Positions 33,367 to 43,847 of a stretch of DNA of 64,000 nt are shown here, one piece after another. Origin of the DNA: Trichosporon coremiiforme. Taxonomy: Eukaryota > Basidiomycota > Tremellomycetes > Trichosporonales > Trichosporonaceae. The notes below the pieces were generated by a model. The model had not been told where the DNA came from. It ran no database searches and saw only the letters and a list, made by a program, of their open reading frames with translations. The translations under genes were made by a program, and so were the position numbers. The DNA lies in NCBI GenBank assembly GCA_039545355.1, contig BCJJ01000004.1:1010801-1074800 (forward strand), written 5' to 3'. Numbering within the stretch: the stretch's first letter is position 1; every line of letters starts with the position of its first letter.

Positions 33367-35880
33367 GCTGAAGGAGTGTGATGAAGTGAATGGTCGCGCG
33401 ACGAGGGTGGGGCCGGAGCCGCGGCTGCCGGAGGCGACGATCACGCTTGTGCGTGCGCGTTGGAGCGTAGCCGTCTAGTCGGTAGTCACCGTGCGGCGGG
33501 CGGGCAAGTGCTTGTCGAGTGTACCAGACTCAGCGAACGGCGAGGGCGTGAACGCTTGGATCGATTTGCCGCCCAGCACAGTTGCACCGTCGCAGAGCGC
33601 GCACAGGCGGGTGTCGGAGCAGTTAAAAGGGCGCAATGGCGCAATGGAAGTGCGCTCAGTTGATCGTAGATCGAGAATGATGGAGTATGGAATGGGAATG
33701 CGGGGCGGGGAGGGGCGCTCGATGCTCCAGCACGAATGTCAAACAGCAAGAAGGATAAAACAGCACTTCTCGAAGGCCAGATCACAGCGAGCGCAATTCC
33801 ACCAGCGTCCGGATCTCCGGAGAAGCCGCAGAATAAACGGGCGGCGAAAAGGACGAGGGCGTGAGGGATGTGAGAGCGTGCACGAGTGGCGGCGCTGAGG
33901 CCGACGGAATGTTCGTGGGAGCCTGGGCGCGTGGCGCAGAAATGGCGCAGGTGAGAGATCGAGGGCAGGATAAGATTGGGAGGATCCGGGTGGCTCGAGT
34001 TGGAACCAGAGGATATCGCGGTCCGAACCGAAGCGACACGGAGGAATGTGGTGCAATGTGTAATGAAAGAAAGTGTAGAGATGGTTGGACGAGAAGACTA
34101 GTTGGCGCTGTCGAGGGCGAGAATGGCATTACGGGCGTTCGTTACAGGTGATACTGGCGCTGCTATGGCGTCTGGCTGAAGCTGGCGCCCGGCTTGAGGC
34201 GGAGGCTTGTCAGCAAGTACCTGCGGAGAGCAAGCGCGCGAGAAGAGGCCAAGACCGCAAAGAACAGGGGCCTGGCGCTGACCCGCCGCGTCAGGCGTGA
34301 GGTCGTCGGGGAAGGAAAGGTCAGGCCCGAAAGGATGCTTCCATAGTTAGCACCTTCTGCTCCGCAGCACCAACTCAGCGAGAGCGGACTATCATTGCGT
34401 TCAACTCAAAGCAACTTTACTTGCCGAGTTGCCCGGGCAAGCCGGGCAGAGGTCAAACTGACACGGGGCGAGCCGGGTGTTGCGTCATAGTCGCGTGGCC
34501 GTATAACCGTACAGACTTCCCAAGAGTGGGGGTGCCGCACGGTGATGCAATAAACCCTTGGCTCCGTGTCATGGTTCGCTATCTCATGATGCAAGTCATT
34601 GCTGACAAAACGCACGTAAAGGAACTCAGGAACTATGATGCGATAGCCGTAGACCACCGATGGGTACAGGAACAGGCAGGGCTGGCAGGGATGAGTGCGG
34701 CACTGAACGCCGATGAGCGCCTCAGGCTGATCCCATCTCCGCCCTTTTCGATATCGCCCTGACGGTGCTTCGTACTGAACGCTGGCTAGACTAGCCCGAC
34801 ATCCGAGCAGCCGGCGCAGCAAGCTGGCGAGACTGGGCTGGCCGAGCTAGAGTCAGTACTAGCAATCATGGAGCAGGTTTGGACTCGAGTCCAAGGGTCC
34901 GAGGCGGCCAAGGACACCGTGACACCGGGTAAAAGAGAAAATAGCGTTTCGCTTAGAAGATCAGCGAGTGGGACGCGCACTACGCTAGTAAATTAACTGC
35001 CGCATGCAGAGCCTGAATGTCTCGATACCCAGGAGAGATCGTCATGACAGCATCCCGTCCACTCGGCATCGGCGGCTTGGCCGGCCGTCCAGTGCGATAG
35101 AGTGACCCGGGTCTACAGGAATGATGACAGCTGCTGTATCAGCCGGCTGTTGTCGGAATTCCACAACCTGTCAGTGAGCTGTGGGAAGAGTGATGAGATG
35201 GGAACGAAAAGAGTTGAATGAGGGAGACGTACCGCGCGCAGCGGGGGATCATGGTAACTACGCACGCATGCGCGTCCTGTCCCCACAGGCGCCATAGTGT
35301 GACATGCTTAGCGAGTACTAGTGGTGGCTGCATGGCTTATGGCGGTAAAGGAGAAAGGAGAGGAAGCATCCGTCGCCCTGCTGGGACCTGTTTGTTGGCG
35401 CGAAAGAGTGGACTGGGTTGGATGTCTTGGCTGGAATGTGTATTGTGACATTCCGCAACCAGGGAGTGAGCGCGGAGGTTGACGTGGGTTACGTCTGAGC
35501 ACGGTCCGAGCGGTGACTGCTTGTTTTGACTTCCACATGCGGACTTGCTTGGCTCGTGGCTCGATGCTCATAGTAATTGCGATCTGGACACGGAGCCGAA
35601 GCGGAAGTACTTAAGCAGGAGCCGTTGCAAAACCATGCGGTCCATACAGTCCACTGTGTGAAGCAGGCATAGCCGCCGGCTACGACCTACGACGCTAGGA
35701 CGGGGGGCGCACGGGATCTGTATGAGATGCAAGGGGGTCGAGGGGTTGACTAACCTTGACTCATCCGTCCACATCGACAGCAACGTGTATAAGACATCTC
35801 GCTTTCAGCGCCCTTCCTCCATCGGCGTTCACATCCATCTCTGACCCATCCTAAGCGGCAAGCGAAACAGAGCACCAACA
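33367..35880. other. Intergenic between divergent genes
   Basis: About 2.5 kb between the kinase start and the VOC gene start, which face away from each other. No supportable gene; it should hold both promoters. Confidence 0.45.
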
Positions 35881-36471
35881 ATGTCGACCTTCTCCAGCTC
35901 CACCGGCACCGGCACCGGCGTCACTGACTCCAACTGCCCCCCGAAGCCGCTCGTTGACCACATCGGCCTCACCGTCTCGGACTACGCAAAGGCGAAGGAG
36001 TTCTACACTGCCATCCTCGAAGCCGTCGGTGCCAAGCTGCACATGGAGATCACTCCTCCGCACACGCCCGAGGGTGAGTCACTTGTGCTCCTTCCTCACT
36101 CCGCATTCCTTGCTGCGGGTCCCTTCCCCTCATCTGCCCTTCCCTATGTCCCTACTCAATCCTCATCTCAGCTTTTGCTCACCGAGAGACGTGAAGCTGA
36201 CATCTCAGGTAAGTACGTCGCGGGGTACGGCTACGCCACGCCCGACTTCTGGATCTCGAACTGCGACGACCGCCTCGCGCCCACGCACGTCGCGTTCTCG
36301 TGCGACACGCGCGCCCAGGTCGACAAGTGGTACGAGGCTGCGCTCCAGGCCGGCGCAAAGGACAATGGCAAGCCCGGCCTCAGGCCCCAGTACCACCCCA
36401 ACTACTACGGCGCGTTCGTCATTGACGCTGACGGACACCGCATCGAGGCCGTCTGTCACAAGCCTGAGTAG
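35881..36471 (+). CDS. VOC/glyoxalase-fold protein
   Basis: Exons 35881-36073 and 36209-36471 with a 135-nt intron (GTGAGT..ATCTCAG, GCTGAC branch); 151 aa. One bleomycin-resistance/glyoxalase/dioxygenase-type domain: VDHIGLTVSDYAKAKEFY at residues 25-42 gives the first metal His, PTHVAFSCDTRAQVDKWY the second, and DADGHRIEAVCH near the C-terminus supplies the Glu ligand. The GAKDNGKPGLRPQYHPNYYGAF segment is typical of small fungal VOC proteins. The fold fits a divalent-metal lyase or dioxygenase, but the substrate cannot be read from sequence. The first 20 residues are a Ser/Thr/Gly linker. Confidence 0.85.
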   Translation: MSTFSSSTGTGTGVTDSNCPPKPLVDHIGLTVSDYAKAKEFYTAILEAVGAKLHMEITPPHTPEGESLVLLPHSAFLAAGPFPSSALPYVPTQSSSQLLLTERREADISGKYVAGYGYATPDFWISNCDDRLAPTHVAFSCDTRAQVDKWYEAALQAGAKDNGKPGLRPQYHPNYYGAFVIDADGHRIEAVCHKPE

Positions 36472-36860
36472 ACCTCCGTCACCGCATACTCCGGGCTCTC
36501 AACCCCCACTCCGCCCCCTTTCCCTTTTCCGAACGGACCGTAGTGCCCAGTACCGACAGCCGTGTCGATCGCCGCGGTGATGTCGGCGTCACGGACTCGG
36601 CTGTCTGTGCCGAACGCTGCCGGTATGCCTGACGTCTGAGCGCCGATCCCCATCCCTGAAGTCAAGAACATCGTTGTACTGTGATTAGTTGAATGAAGCT
36701 GTTTACACCCCCGATGACGCGGCAGCTGCGTGCAAGAGCTATAACGAATCGCATTCCAGCGGATCACAACAGATTTTACACGGGCTACGGGCTACGGGCT
36801 ACGGGCTACGAGCTGCGGGCTACGGTCGAAGAGGTGGATACATGGCGCAGAAGGGGACGG
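36472..36860. other. Convergent 3' flanks with short repeat
   Basis: Lies between the ends of the VOC gene and the zinc-cluster gene; contains the 7-bp repeat at 36781-36824. Confidence 0.5.
36781..36824 (+). repeat. 7-bp tandem repeat (CGGGCTA)n
   Basis: Four perfect copies of CGGGCTA, one degenerate copy (CGAGCTG) and one more. Confidence 0.75.
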
Positions 36861-38669
36861 TTACATAACGAGGTGGTCCCAGTCGATGGTGGACATGAGC
36901 TCCTCCAGGCTCTGGAGCACGGGACACACGCTCGGCCCCCCGAGACTGACCCAGGTCGGGTCAGCGAGCACGGACGGCCGCCCAAGTTCTGCCTTCCATT
37001 TCGATATCGTATCCCTTATCGTCGTCATGACACTGACCGTCATGGGCACTGTGCTGCCGCCCTTCAATTTCTCCGCCATGTCCTGTACACTGCGCAGCAG
37101 GCTGGTCCACACCGCCTCGCGCGCGGGCTGGCTCTGCCACAGCTTGAAAGAGGAGGCATGCACCTCGACGGCGGTCAGGGCCGCCTTCAAGATGTACGCG
37201 CAAGTCAAGGGGGCGGGGTAGATGTACTCGCTGGGACCGGGGAGGTTGGTGAGCGCAGCAAGGAGGGACTGGGCCGCATTGGAGGCTGCCGGGCCATGCT
37301 TCTCCGCGATAAACTCTTGCAGATTCTTGCTCCCGAGCTCGCCCTTGGTCAGGCCAAAGATGTAGCGCGGCGTCCACCTGTTGCCAAGCGAATAGTGGAG
37401 GATCGAGTCACAGACGATGCTGTCAAGCGCGTGCATCTCGACCTCGAGCCAGGACAGCAGGCTGGGCGCAGTGATGAGCTGCCGGCACCGCGTTATGTGC
37501 GGCCGGATCGCGGCCGTCCAGTTGTCCTTGACTTCTTGCAGGGCTGCGAGCTGCTTATCCTCGTCTCCGGGGTCGAGGCGGGAGATGGCCTCGATCGTCT
37601 CCCGCGCCATGACCCAGGATCGGCAGCGGAGGACGGCACCGACGGCACCGTTGCGGTTGGGCTCGGAGAACTCGTTGCGGCTTTTGTCGATGTCTTCGAG
37701 AAGCTGCTCCAATTCTCCGGGGCTGGGGAGGACGAGACTGCGGTGCGCACGCGCTTGGTGGATCAGGTCGTCGTCGCCCACTACACTGACGCATTGCCAG
37801 GTCGCAGTCAAGACTTCGAGGATGCGGTCAGAGAGGGAGAGGTCGCCCGTCTTACGCATCGTGCACTGGCGCGCGAGCAGACCCATAGCGCCCGCATCGC
37901 TCGTTCCAGCACCCTCCACAGTAAGAGCGCACGTCATGACGAGAACGACGGGGGCGAAGTCGTCGAGTGGGGCGAAGAGTGTGTCGGCGAGACAATCTCT
38001 GCAGATGCCCCTGATTTCATGCGCCTTGGCCGGGTCGAGGTCGATGGCGCCGAACTGCGCCGCAATCAGATACTGCGCACACTCGAGGAAGCGGAGGGAG
38101 GGCGAGTTGAACGAGCTGTTGCGGAGGTGCCTCAGCGACACGGCCGAGGGGAGGAACGGCAGCCAGAGGAGGATCTGTTGGTCGCACCACTCGGCGACAG
38201 CTTCGGCCTGCGCCTCAGTCACGAGCGATTCGATCGGTGCACCGCTCGGCACAGGTGCGCGTGGCCGCTGCGTGCGCTGGTGGAAGTCGCGGATGATCGA
38301 CAGAGGCAGGTGTCGGTGGAAGTAGTTCTCGTAGTCCTGGATGTTTTGCGGGTGCGTGTGCAACGTCATGGACGGCAGGGCGCCCTTGTTCGTCGTCGTT
38401 GTCGATGCGCTCCCCGGTCCACTAGTCGAAGAGGCGGGGGACATGAGCTGCGCGCTGGGCTTCGGCGTGGATGCTCGCCGCGTCTCGTCCAGCACACACG
38501 GCACTGCCATACGCCGACATCGCACACACGATTGGTAATCTGGTAGCGGGTGGCCTGTCGCTGGGAGCGAGCGCGACTCAGGAGGCAGCTCACACCGGCG
38601 CTTGCCACGCTTGCACGTCTGGCACGTCCGTGACGCGTGCCGCCGCGGTGTCGTCTTGTCGGCTGGCAT
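36861..38669 (-). CDS. Zn2Cys6 fungal transcription factor
   Basis: A single 602-aa exon from the ATG of MPADKTTPRR; an in-frame ATG 87 bases upstream exists but adds a stretch that looks like leader. The zinc cluster is at residues 16-58: CQTCKRGKRRC, then CVRCRRMAVPC. All six Cys are present, but the loop between the third and fourth is 21 residues, longer than the usual 5-12. A Ser/Pro linker (about 65-100) leads to an alpha-helical region typical of fungal regulators (fungal_trans type), with WCDQQILLWLPFLPS and LLARQCTMRKTGDLSLSDRILEVL. It should bind CGG-type half sites in the nucleus as a dimer. It is convergent with the VOC gene; the targets are unknown. Confidence 0.8.
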   Translation of the reverse strand: MPADKTTPRRHASRTCQTCKRGKRRCELPPESRSLPATGHPLPDYQSCVRCRRMAVPCVLDETRRASTPKPSAQLMSPASSTSGPGSASTTTTNKGALPSMTLHTHPQNIQDYENYFHRHLPLSIIRDFHQRTQRPRAPVPSGAPIESLVTEAQAEAVAEWCDQQILLWLPFLPSAVSLRHLRNSSFNSPSLRFLECAQYLIAAQFGAIDLDPAKAHEIRGICRDCLADTLFAPLDDFAPVVLVMTCALTVEGAGTSDAGAMGLLARQCTMRKTGDLSLSDRILEVLTATWQCVSVVGDDDLIHQARAHRSLVLPSPGELEQLLEDIDKSRNEFSEPNRNGAVGAVLRCRSWVMARETIEAISRLDPGDEDKQLAALQEVKDNWTAAIRPHITRCRQLITAPSLLSWLEVEMHALDSIVCDSILHYSLGNRWTPRYIFGLTKGELGSKNLQEFIAEKHGPAASNAAQSLLAALTNLPGPSEYIYPAPLTCAYILKAALTAVEVHASSFKLWQSQPAREAVWTSLLRSVQDMAEKLKGGSTVPMTVSVMTTIRDTISKWKAELGRPSVLADPTWVSLGGPSVCPVLQSLEELMSTIDWDHLVM

Positions 38670-38756
38670 GATAGTAGATGAAAGATGAGGAGATATCAGA
38701 GATGGGATGCGGAGATGGGCAACCCGAGTGGAGCGGATTACTGCGGAATCAAACAT

Positions 38757-39357
38757 GTCTTGGGCGGATCACGGCCTTCTACCGTCCACCGATAGCCGAG
38801 TTCTGCCAGCTCTGCACACTGCACTAGCTGTTCTAGCACCACGGGATGGATTGGCAAATGCTTCTTAGTCATACTGAAGAAGCGCAGAAGATGTCAGTCG
38901 CACAAAGCCCGCCCTGGCCCACTGCTCTGTCCGACTAAAGTTTCCCGCCCTCGGTCTCACAAATGAAAGGGTTGCCCGGGGCCCACACGTGATGTTGATT
39001 CCCGCATTCCCACGGGCATCGCCAGGGTGCAAGTTCGCTGGGCATGACGGAGGAGGAGCAGGGATGGTCCGAGATGGTCACATCCCACGGGGCTAACTAC
39101 AGGAGATCGACGCTGAACCAATGGACACGAGGGTTTGGACATGGTCGAGGTGCGAGTACTGATGTGGCCTATCTGATGACTCGGGACACGCATTCACAGG
39201 CGGTAGAACAGTCAAAACTTAGGCGTTCGAGTTGTGCAGCTCCTGCTTCACGGCCGCAAGGGTCCTTGGACGAGCCTGGCTGAGCTTCCTCCTTCTCCTT
39301 GCCCTTGCTCTTGCACGCAGCCTTACGTGCCGTCTTACGCTTCGCCTTCGCCTTCAT
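38757..39357. other. Intergenic with Lys-rich remnant
   Basis: 38757-39168 shows no gene. On the minus strand 39357-39169 is a Lys-rich frame (KAKAKRKTARKAACKSKGKE) directly continuing, after one TAG, the frame of the neighbouring pseudogene piece. Confidence 0.4.
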
Positions 39358-39869
39358 CTACACCTTCATCTCCGCCTTGAGCTCCTTTCTAAACAACCTC
39401 AGCTTGCGCTTGTACTTCCTCCTCTCCTTGCGCTTAGCCTCCGCTTTGATCTCGGCAATGTCTTTCTGCACTTCCTTGGACAACCCCTTCAGAATGGGAT
39501 TGTTCAGATCGTCGTCGTCGCTGCTTTCACTGTCACTGGTGTCGCTGGAGTCGCTGCTGGATGACCAGGCAAAATTTGACTGGCGAGCTGCAGTTCCTGA
39601 GGACGGCGGGTTCTCCTCTGTCAGATTAACGACGAAGGGCAACTTGGTTGGCATGGCATCCTCGATGAGGGTGATGTCGTCGTCACTGTCGATTCGATCG
39701 TCATTGCCAGTTTAGTCTTATTGGTGGTGGAGGCAGACGGGTGGCTTGTAGAGGCGTTGACAGTGCCTTTAGAAAGGCGCATCAGAACACCTTCACGAGT
39801 GGCGTACTGAATATCAGTAGGGAGCTGCTTGCTGCAAACTCACTCTGAACACGATGCGGCACTTGGGCA
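39358..39869 (-). pseudogene. DUF7918-like copy C, 3' piece
   Basis: Minus strand, from 39869: a truncated exon coding MPKCRIVFR (39869-39844), a 37-nt intron (GTGAGT..ATTCAG), then an exon starting YATRE at 39806. Both match the intact copies at 41.1-43.8 kb, which read CRVTFK|YATRE and IRLTFE|YATRE. Past about 39690 the frame that looks coding (DDRIDSDDDITLIED, then KLPFVVNLTEE and an acidic Ser run) is shifted by one base relative to the YATRE frame and ends at TAG 39358-39360. So this 3' end carries a probable frameshift and is cut off from its 5' part by the adjacent inversion. Confidence 0.65.
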
Positions 39870-40602
39870 TCGAACGGTATCAAGCTCAGTAGCTATGAGG
39901 TCTTTTGAGCAAGTTAATACCCAGTTGAGCACAATGCGACCTGCATCCCCCCAAGCCGCGATGGGGGTGCACTGACACAATGTCAGTGCGAAGCTCTCCC
40001 CGAGTGCGCTCACGACAAGGTAAAATGCCTATCTGTTCCTGCTAACCTCATCCTAGGACTTCAGGAGTATGATCCAGCCTCCCAGCAGCAACAAGCGCCA
40101 GTTCATAGCCCGACCCTTCCTCGATGGCCACCCGATTTCTGGCCGGGTTTCAGTGGAGATGGAGCTCAGGAGTCTGATCGTGGACCGCAAGTATACCCAA
40201 GAAAAGAATGGTGCACTGGTCGAGAAGTCTCTACGCTTCACTCCCCTGGTGCGACTCAGCTTCGCTGACTGCACAGCTAACAAACAGGGGCGCGACCCGA
40301 ACCGCTCGACTAATCGGGACGTCCTCCGGTCACTCGGCACCATTGCCGTCGTGCTCAGCATGGGTGACGCGAGCAGGGATGACATCAACCTGCCGTTCAT
40401 CTCAAAGGTGCCCACGTCGTCGGTTAGCGAGGAAGTAAAGAACGTGAGCCACGATATATATCTTGGGCTGACATGCAGGTCACGCTCACATCTGTCGTCG
40501 GGTAAGCTGCAGTTGACCTATTGACAAGCTGAATAACAGGGGCGAGATGCTGAAGAAGTGCGAGCCCATGCAACTGTGGAGCTTCAAGGACGACCGTACC
40601 AT
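39870..40602 (+). pseudogene. DUF7918-like copy C, inverted middle piece
   Basis: Plus-strand exons 39870-39888 (SNGIKL), 39925-40019, 40057-40248, 40288-40443, 40479-40501 and 40540-40602, all in phase. They align with exons 2-6 of the two minus-strand copies: IEHNATC with PEHRC, ECAHDK|DFRSM with ECQHEK|DFAIM, SLRFTPL with TLQFSKL, then VTLTSVVG and EPMQLW.FKDDRTM. The piece starts in the middle of exon 2 and ends in the middle of exon 6, so it is reversed relative to its own 5' and 3' ends, which flank it on the minus strand. A gene finder may call it a short plus-strand gene ending at 40623. Confidence 0.75.
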
Positions 40603-40698
40603 GTACTCGACCCAAACCTGAGGGTCAGCTGAATTGTACAGTATAGCAGCAAGAAAGCTTACCTCCCAACCAGCCCACTCTCCCTTCTCGATCCTCAT
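40603..40698 (-). pseudogene. DUF7918-like copy C, 5' piece
   Basis: Minus-strand exon 40698-40663 encodes MRIEKGEWAGWE, matching MRIDHGTWAEWE of copy A; a 45-nt intron (GTAAGC..CCTCAG) leads to 40617-40603, VWVEY, where homology stops. The next codons expected, S(D/N)G.(K/R)L, are found at 39870 in the opposite orientation. This is the head of the gene whose body is the inverted segment. Confidence 0.75.
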
Positions 40699-41099
40699 GC
40701 TGCACTTGCTGTGTATTGATGTATGGCACGACAACGTTGAGTGAAGTTGATGAGGATTGAAGATGAGGAGGGCAAAAAGTTGACCGGAACCAGGCTGCAG
40801 ATCGGCGCGGCGCAACAACAAGTGGACGCGATACTAAGCCCCGCGCGCTGTCGCGGCGAGAAGTTGCTACGCCCGCGAGACCATGCGAGTTCGCGGGTTC
40901 CGCTAGACTCCCGGCAAGCCACGGGATCTCATAGATCCCGGCAGACTCCCGCGAGACCACTCTAAGTTGCGGACAAGGGCGACAGGTCAGAAGAACAGTA
41001 GATACATGAAGGTACAGGATACAAAGAGGACAGGATGTGAGGGGATGGGGTATGACGAAAGTAGCTTGATCATCCGCTAGAGCGACTTGTGGGGCGACT

Positions 41100-42308
41100 T
41101 CACAGCGCGACTGGCCAGTCGTCGTGGTCATCGGTGTCACTGTCCAGGAGGCTGATGACGTCTGCAGGCTCCAGTTGGACTTCGATAAAGACAGGCTCTG
41201 GACTGTCGTTCGCCACACCCTCTCGCCTCGAGCGCTTCCGCCTGGGCTCCTCCGGCAGCCGAGCATCACTGGCTGCGCGCTTGCGCCTTAACTTCGGTTT
41301 GTGCTCCGGAGTTGACCTAGCGAGCGTCGCACTGCGGTCTCGGTTCTGAGCGCGGCGGTCCTCAGCGCATGAGTTCTGTGTGAGAATTGATTCACGAGTC
41401 GCGTACTACCACTTAGCTGAAACGCAGGAGAGGTTCCCTTACCTTGAACGTCACTCGGCAAGGGGGCATGTGCTTGTCCGATTGAATCGTCTTTGAACGG
41501 CCCCCACGATACTGGCGGGGCTCAACAGCTCTGATTATGCGGCCGCTGTCCGTTAGTTTGCCGAAGATCGCTGTAAACTAACTCGACATAGGAGGTCAGT
41601 GAAATCAGTCATCAGCTGGGTCTGTGATCAAGAAGCGTACCTTCTTCCTCTTCTCGTCTACGGCTGACGTGGCTGCGCGGCCGTTGATGGCTCCGCTGCC
41701 TCCGTCCTCTGATGTACGCAATATTCCAGCTCTGATGGTGACGATGATCTGGCCCAGTTCTGGGCTGATGTCCTGATCGGCTGCGTCTTCGAGCGTTCCC
41801 TGCGATGAGTTAACATGATGAAGATCTTGTCAACTCACGAGCTGCGAAAACTGGAGCGTTTTCAGCACCAACGTCTCCTCCGTCTGGCTGTACTGGTCGT
41901 CGAGACGGGCAATCTTGCGTACAGCCGGCTTCCCTGCACCACGCATAGTCTTACCCCGCACGTTCCCGCCGTCGGCACGGGCAGAGACCTTGAACTCGAG
42001 CCGGTTCGTCGCCGGCGGAGCAACCATGATTGCAAAGTCCTGAAAGTCAGCCCTTGAACCCTGAGGAAGTCATGTACCTTTCCGTGCTGACATTCAAGTT
42101 GGACATCGGCTTGCTGGCGACGGTCGCCGCTCGTCGGTCCATGATGTTCAACGTCGTGCTCCTCTGCTGGTCAGCTGAAGCGCAACTTGTCCAGCTCACC
42201 GAGCCGGGTGCCGTCCGAGTACTCGACCCATACCTGCCGTTAGCGGTGCCCCGGATTTGCCACTCGACGTACCTCCCAGCCAGTCCATGCTCCGTTTTCG
42301 AACTTCAT
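41100..42308 (-). CDS. DUF7918-like protein, copy B
   Basis: Eight exons: 42308-42273, 42233-42200, 42163-42078, 42039-41839, 41799-41641, 41605-41583, 41545-41443, 41405-41100; about 315 aa. Exon lengths match copy A exactly for the first seven (36, 34, 86, 201, 159, 23, 103). It starts MKFENGAWTGWE|VWVEYSDG and continues ECQHGK|DFAIMVAPPATNRLEF, SARADGG.VRGK and LKTLQFSQL, the pattern I know from basidiomycete DUF7918 proteins (unknown function). The tail is Arg/Lys-rich, then ends in DVISLLDSDTDD, a hydrophobic-acidic motif like a SUMO-interacting motif. Oddity: the acceptor before the 23-nt exon reads GATGACTG instead of AG, so splicing there may fail and the copy may be dying. Confidence 0.65.
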
Positions 42309-42680
42309 ATGAGGTCGATTGTGCTGTTACAGTGATTGGTTGACGTTGCCTGTCGATGGAGAGTGTGCAAGAAGTGTCCAGGCGTATACTGCCGTGTGCG
42401 CAGCGTCTCTAACCGTGTTTGCGGTCACTCTTAGGCACGGTTACCTCATCTAGGGCTACCGGGGACCGGCACCGTGTGAGAGTGGAGGCTCGTTCGTGAT
42501 CAACAGCCGGTTCCAGCCGTAGCCCGAGCGAGGATGGTCGAGTGGCCGCAAAGGCTGACCGGTGATGCTACAGGTATGCATGGGATGACGATTTACAGCG
42601 GCAAAGTTGCCTATACAAGATGCAGGTATCGGCGAACGCGGTCGTTGGTTCATTTACAAACATTATGGGACAAAAGCCTT

Positions 42681-43847
42681 CTATGGCTCCTCATCACTGT
42701 CAAGCAGGGTGATGATTTGAGGCGGGGTTTCCACATTGCTGAGGTCAACGATCAGAGGCTTGGTGTCCTTGTCCGCTACCCTCGACTTCTTCCTCCTCGA
42801 TCCCTCTGCCGGCAGAGGAGCATCTTCAGAGGCGTGCTTGCGTTGTTGGGTGGTGGGCTTGTGGTCCTCCGAAGACCTGGGACGCGAGATAGCGCGATGG
42901 TGGTCGGCGATGGAGTTCTGAGCAAGGTTTGACTCGCGGGTTGCATACTGCAGTGCCAGTAAGGAACACGGGCTCCCTCACCTCGAACGTCAGACGTATG
43001 CTCGGGATGCTGTGGTCGACGCCAATAGACCAGCGACGACTGTCCCCACGCGAATCGGGATGGACAGCCTTGATAACCTTTCCGCTGGCGAGTCAGTCAC
43101 AGCCAAGTTCTGTGACTCACTCGACATAAGACGTCAATGCGACCTGAATGTTAACGGATGGGTAGTCACACAACGTACCTTCTTTAGCTTCTCGTCAACA
43201 GCGGTAGTAGGCGCGTTGCCGTGAATAGCTCCCTTGGGTTTGTTCGAGATATATGCTGTACCTGCTTCAAGGTAGACATCGATGCGGCCCAAGTGCTCAG
43301 ATGACGACGCTACATCGGTCGTCTCCTCAAGAGTACCCTGGGTATATCAGGTCAAGAGGATCAGCTCGTTACTCACGAGTTTCGAAAACTGGAGTGTCTT
43401 CAACACGGCACCTTCCTTCGTGGACCCGTACTGGTCGTGGATGCGGGTGGTCTGGCGCAGGGAAGAATGTCGTTTCTTGCGAACTATCTTCCCACGCACC
43501 CAGCCTCCGTCGGCACGTGCGGAGGCCTTGTACTCCCACTTGTTGCGAGCGGGTGGTGCGATCATGATAGCGAAGTCCTATCGTCAAATTGCAGCCCAGT
43601 GGGAGGTCCCTCCATACCTTCTCATGCTGGCACTCCACCTGCACGTGCGCCAAGTAGCGAGAGTTCCCAAAGCCTGGAGCCTGAAGACTACAACGGTGCT
43701 CGGCTGAACGCTCAGTTGAAGGCCAAGCAGGTGAGGCTCACGAAGTCTGCGCCCGTCGCTGTACTCCAGCCAGATCTGCAAGTCAGTACCATGCTTTGCC
43801 ACTGAACGTACCTCCCACTCCGCCCAAGTTCCATGGTCGATTCTCAT
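42681..43847 (-). CDS. DUF7918-like protein, copy A
   Basis: Eight exons: 43847-43812, 43775-43742, 43703-43618, 43577-43377, 43337-43179, 43143-43121, 43084-42982, 42947-42681; 302 aa. All introns are GT..AG (34-45 nt) and all phases agree. It begins MRIDHGTWAEWE|IWLEYSDGRRL and contains VQVECQHEK|DFAIMIAPPARNKWEY, SARADGGWVRGK, TLQFSKL|GTLEE, LGRIDVYLEAG, GAIHGNAPTTAVDEK and VALTSYV, then a basic Ser-rich tail ending QIITLLDSDEEP. This fits the DUF7918 layout; function unknown. The basic tail plus SIM-like end suggests a nuclear protein. It is divergent from the helicase gene across a 273-bp shared promoter. This is the only copy of the three with no visible lesion. Confidence 0.72.

Noticed and set aside
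36781..36824. Telomere-like repeat
   Set aside because: The CGGGCTA unit does not match known fungal telomere repeats and there are only about six copies.
36693..38546. 617-aa plus-strand frame
   Set aside because: Antisense to the Zn2Cys6 gene, whose zinc cluster is unmistakable on the minus strand.
40069..40623. A normal stand-alone plus-strand gene
   Set aside because: Its exons start and end in the middle of exons of the neighbouring family copies, and the missing ends flank it on the other strand; an inverted fragment explains it better.
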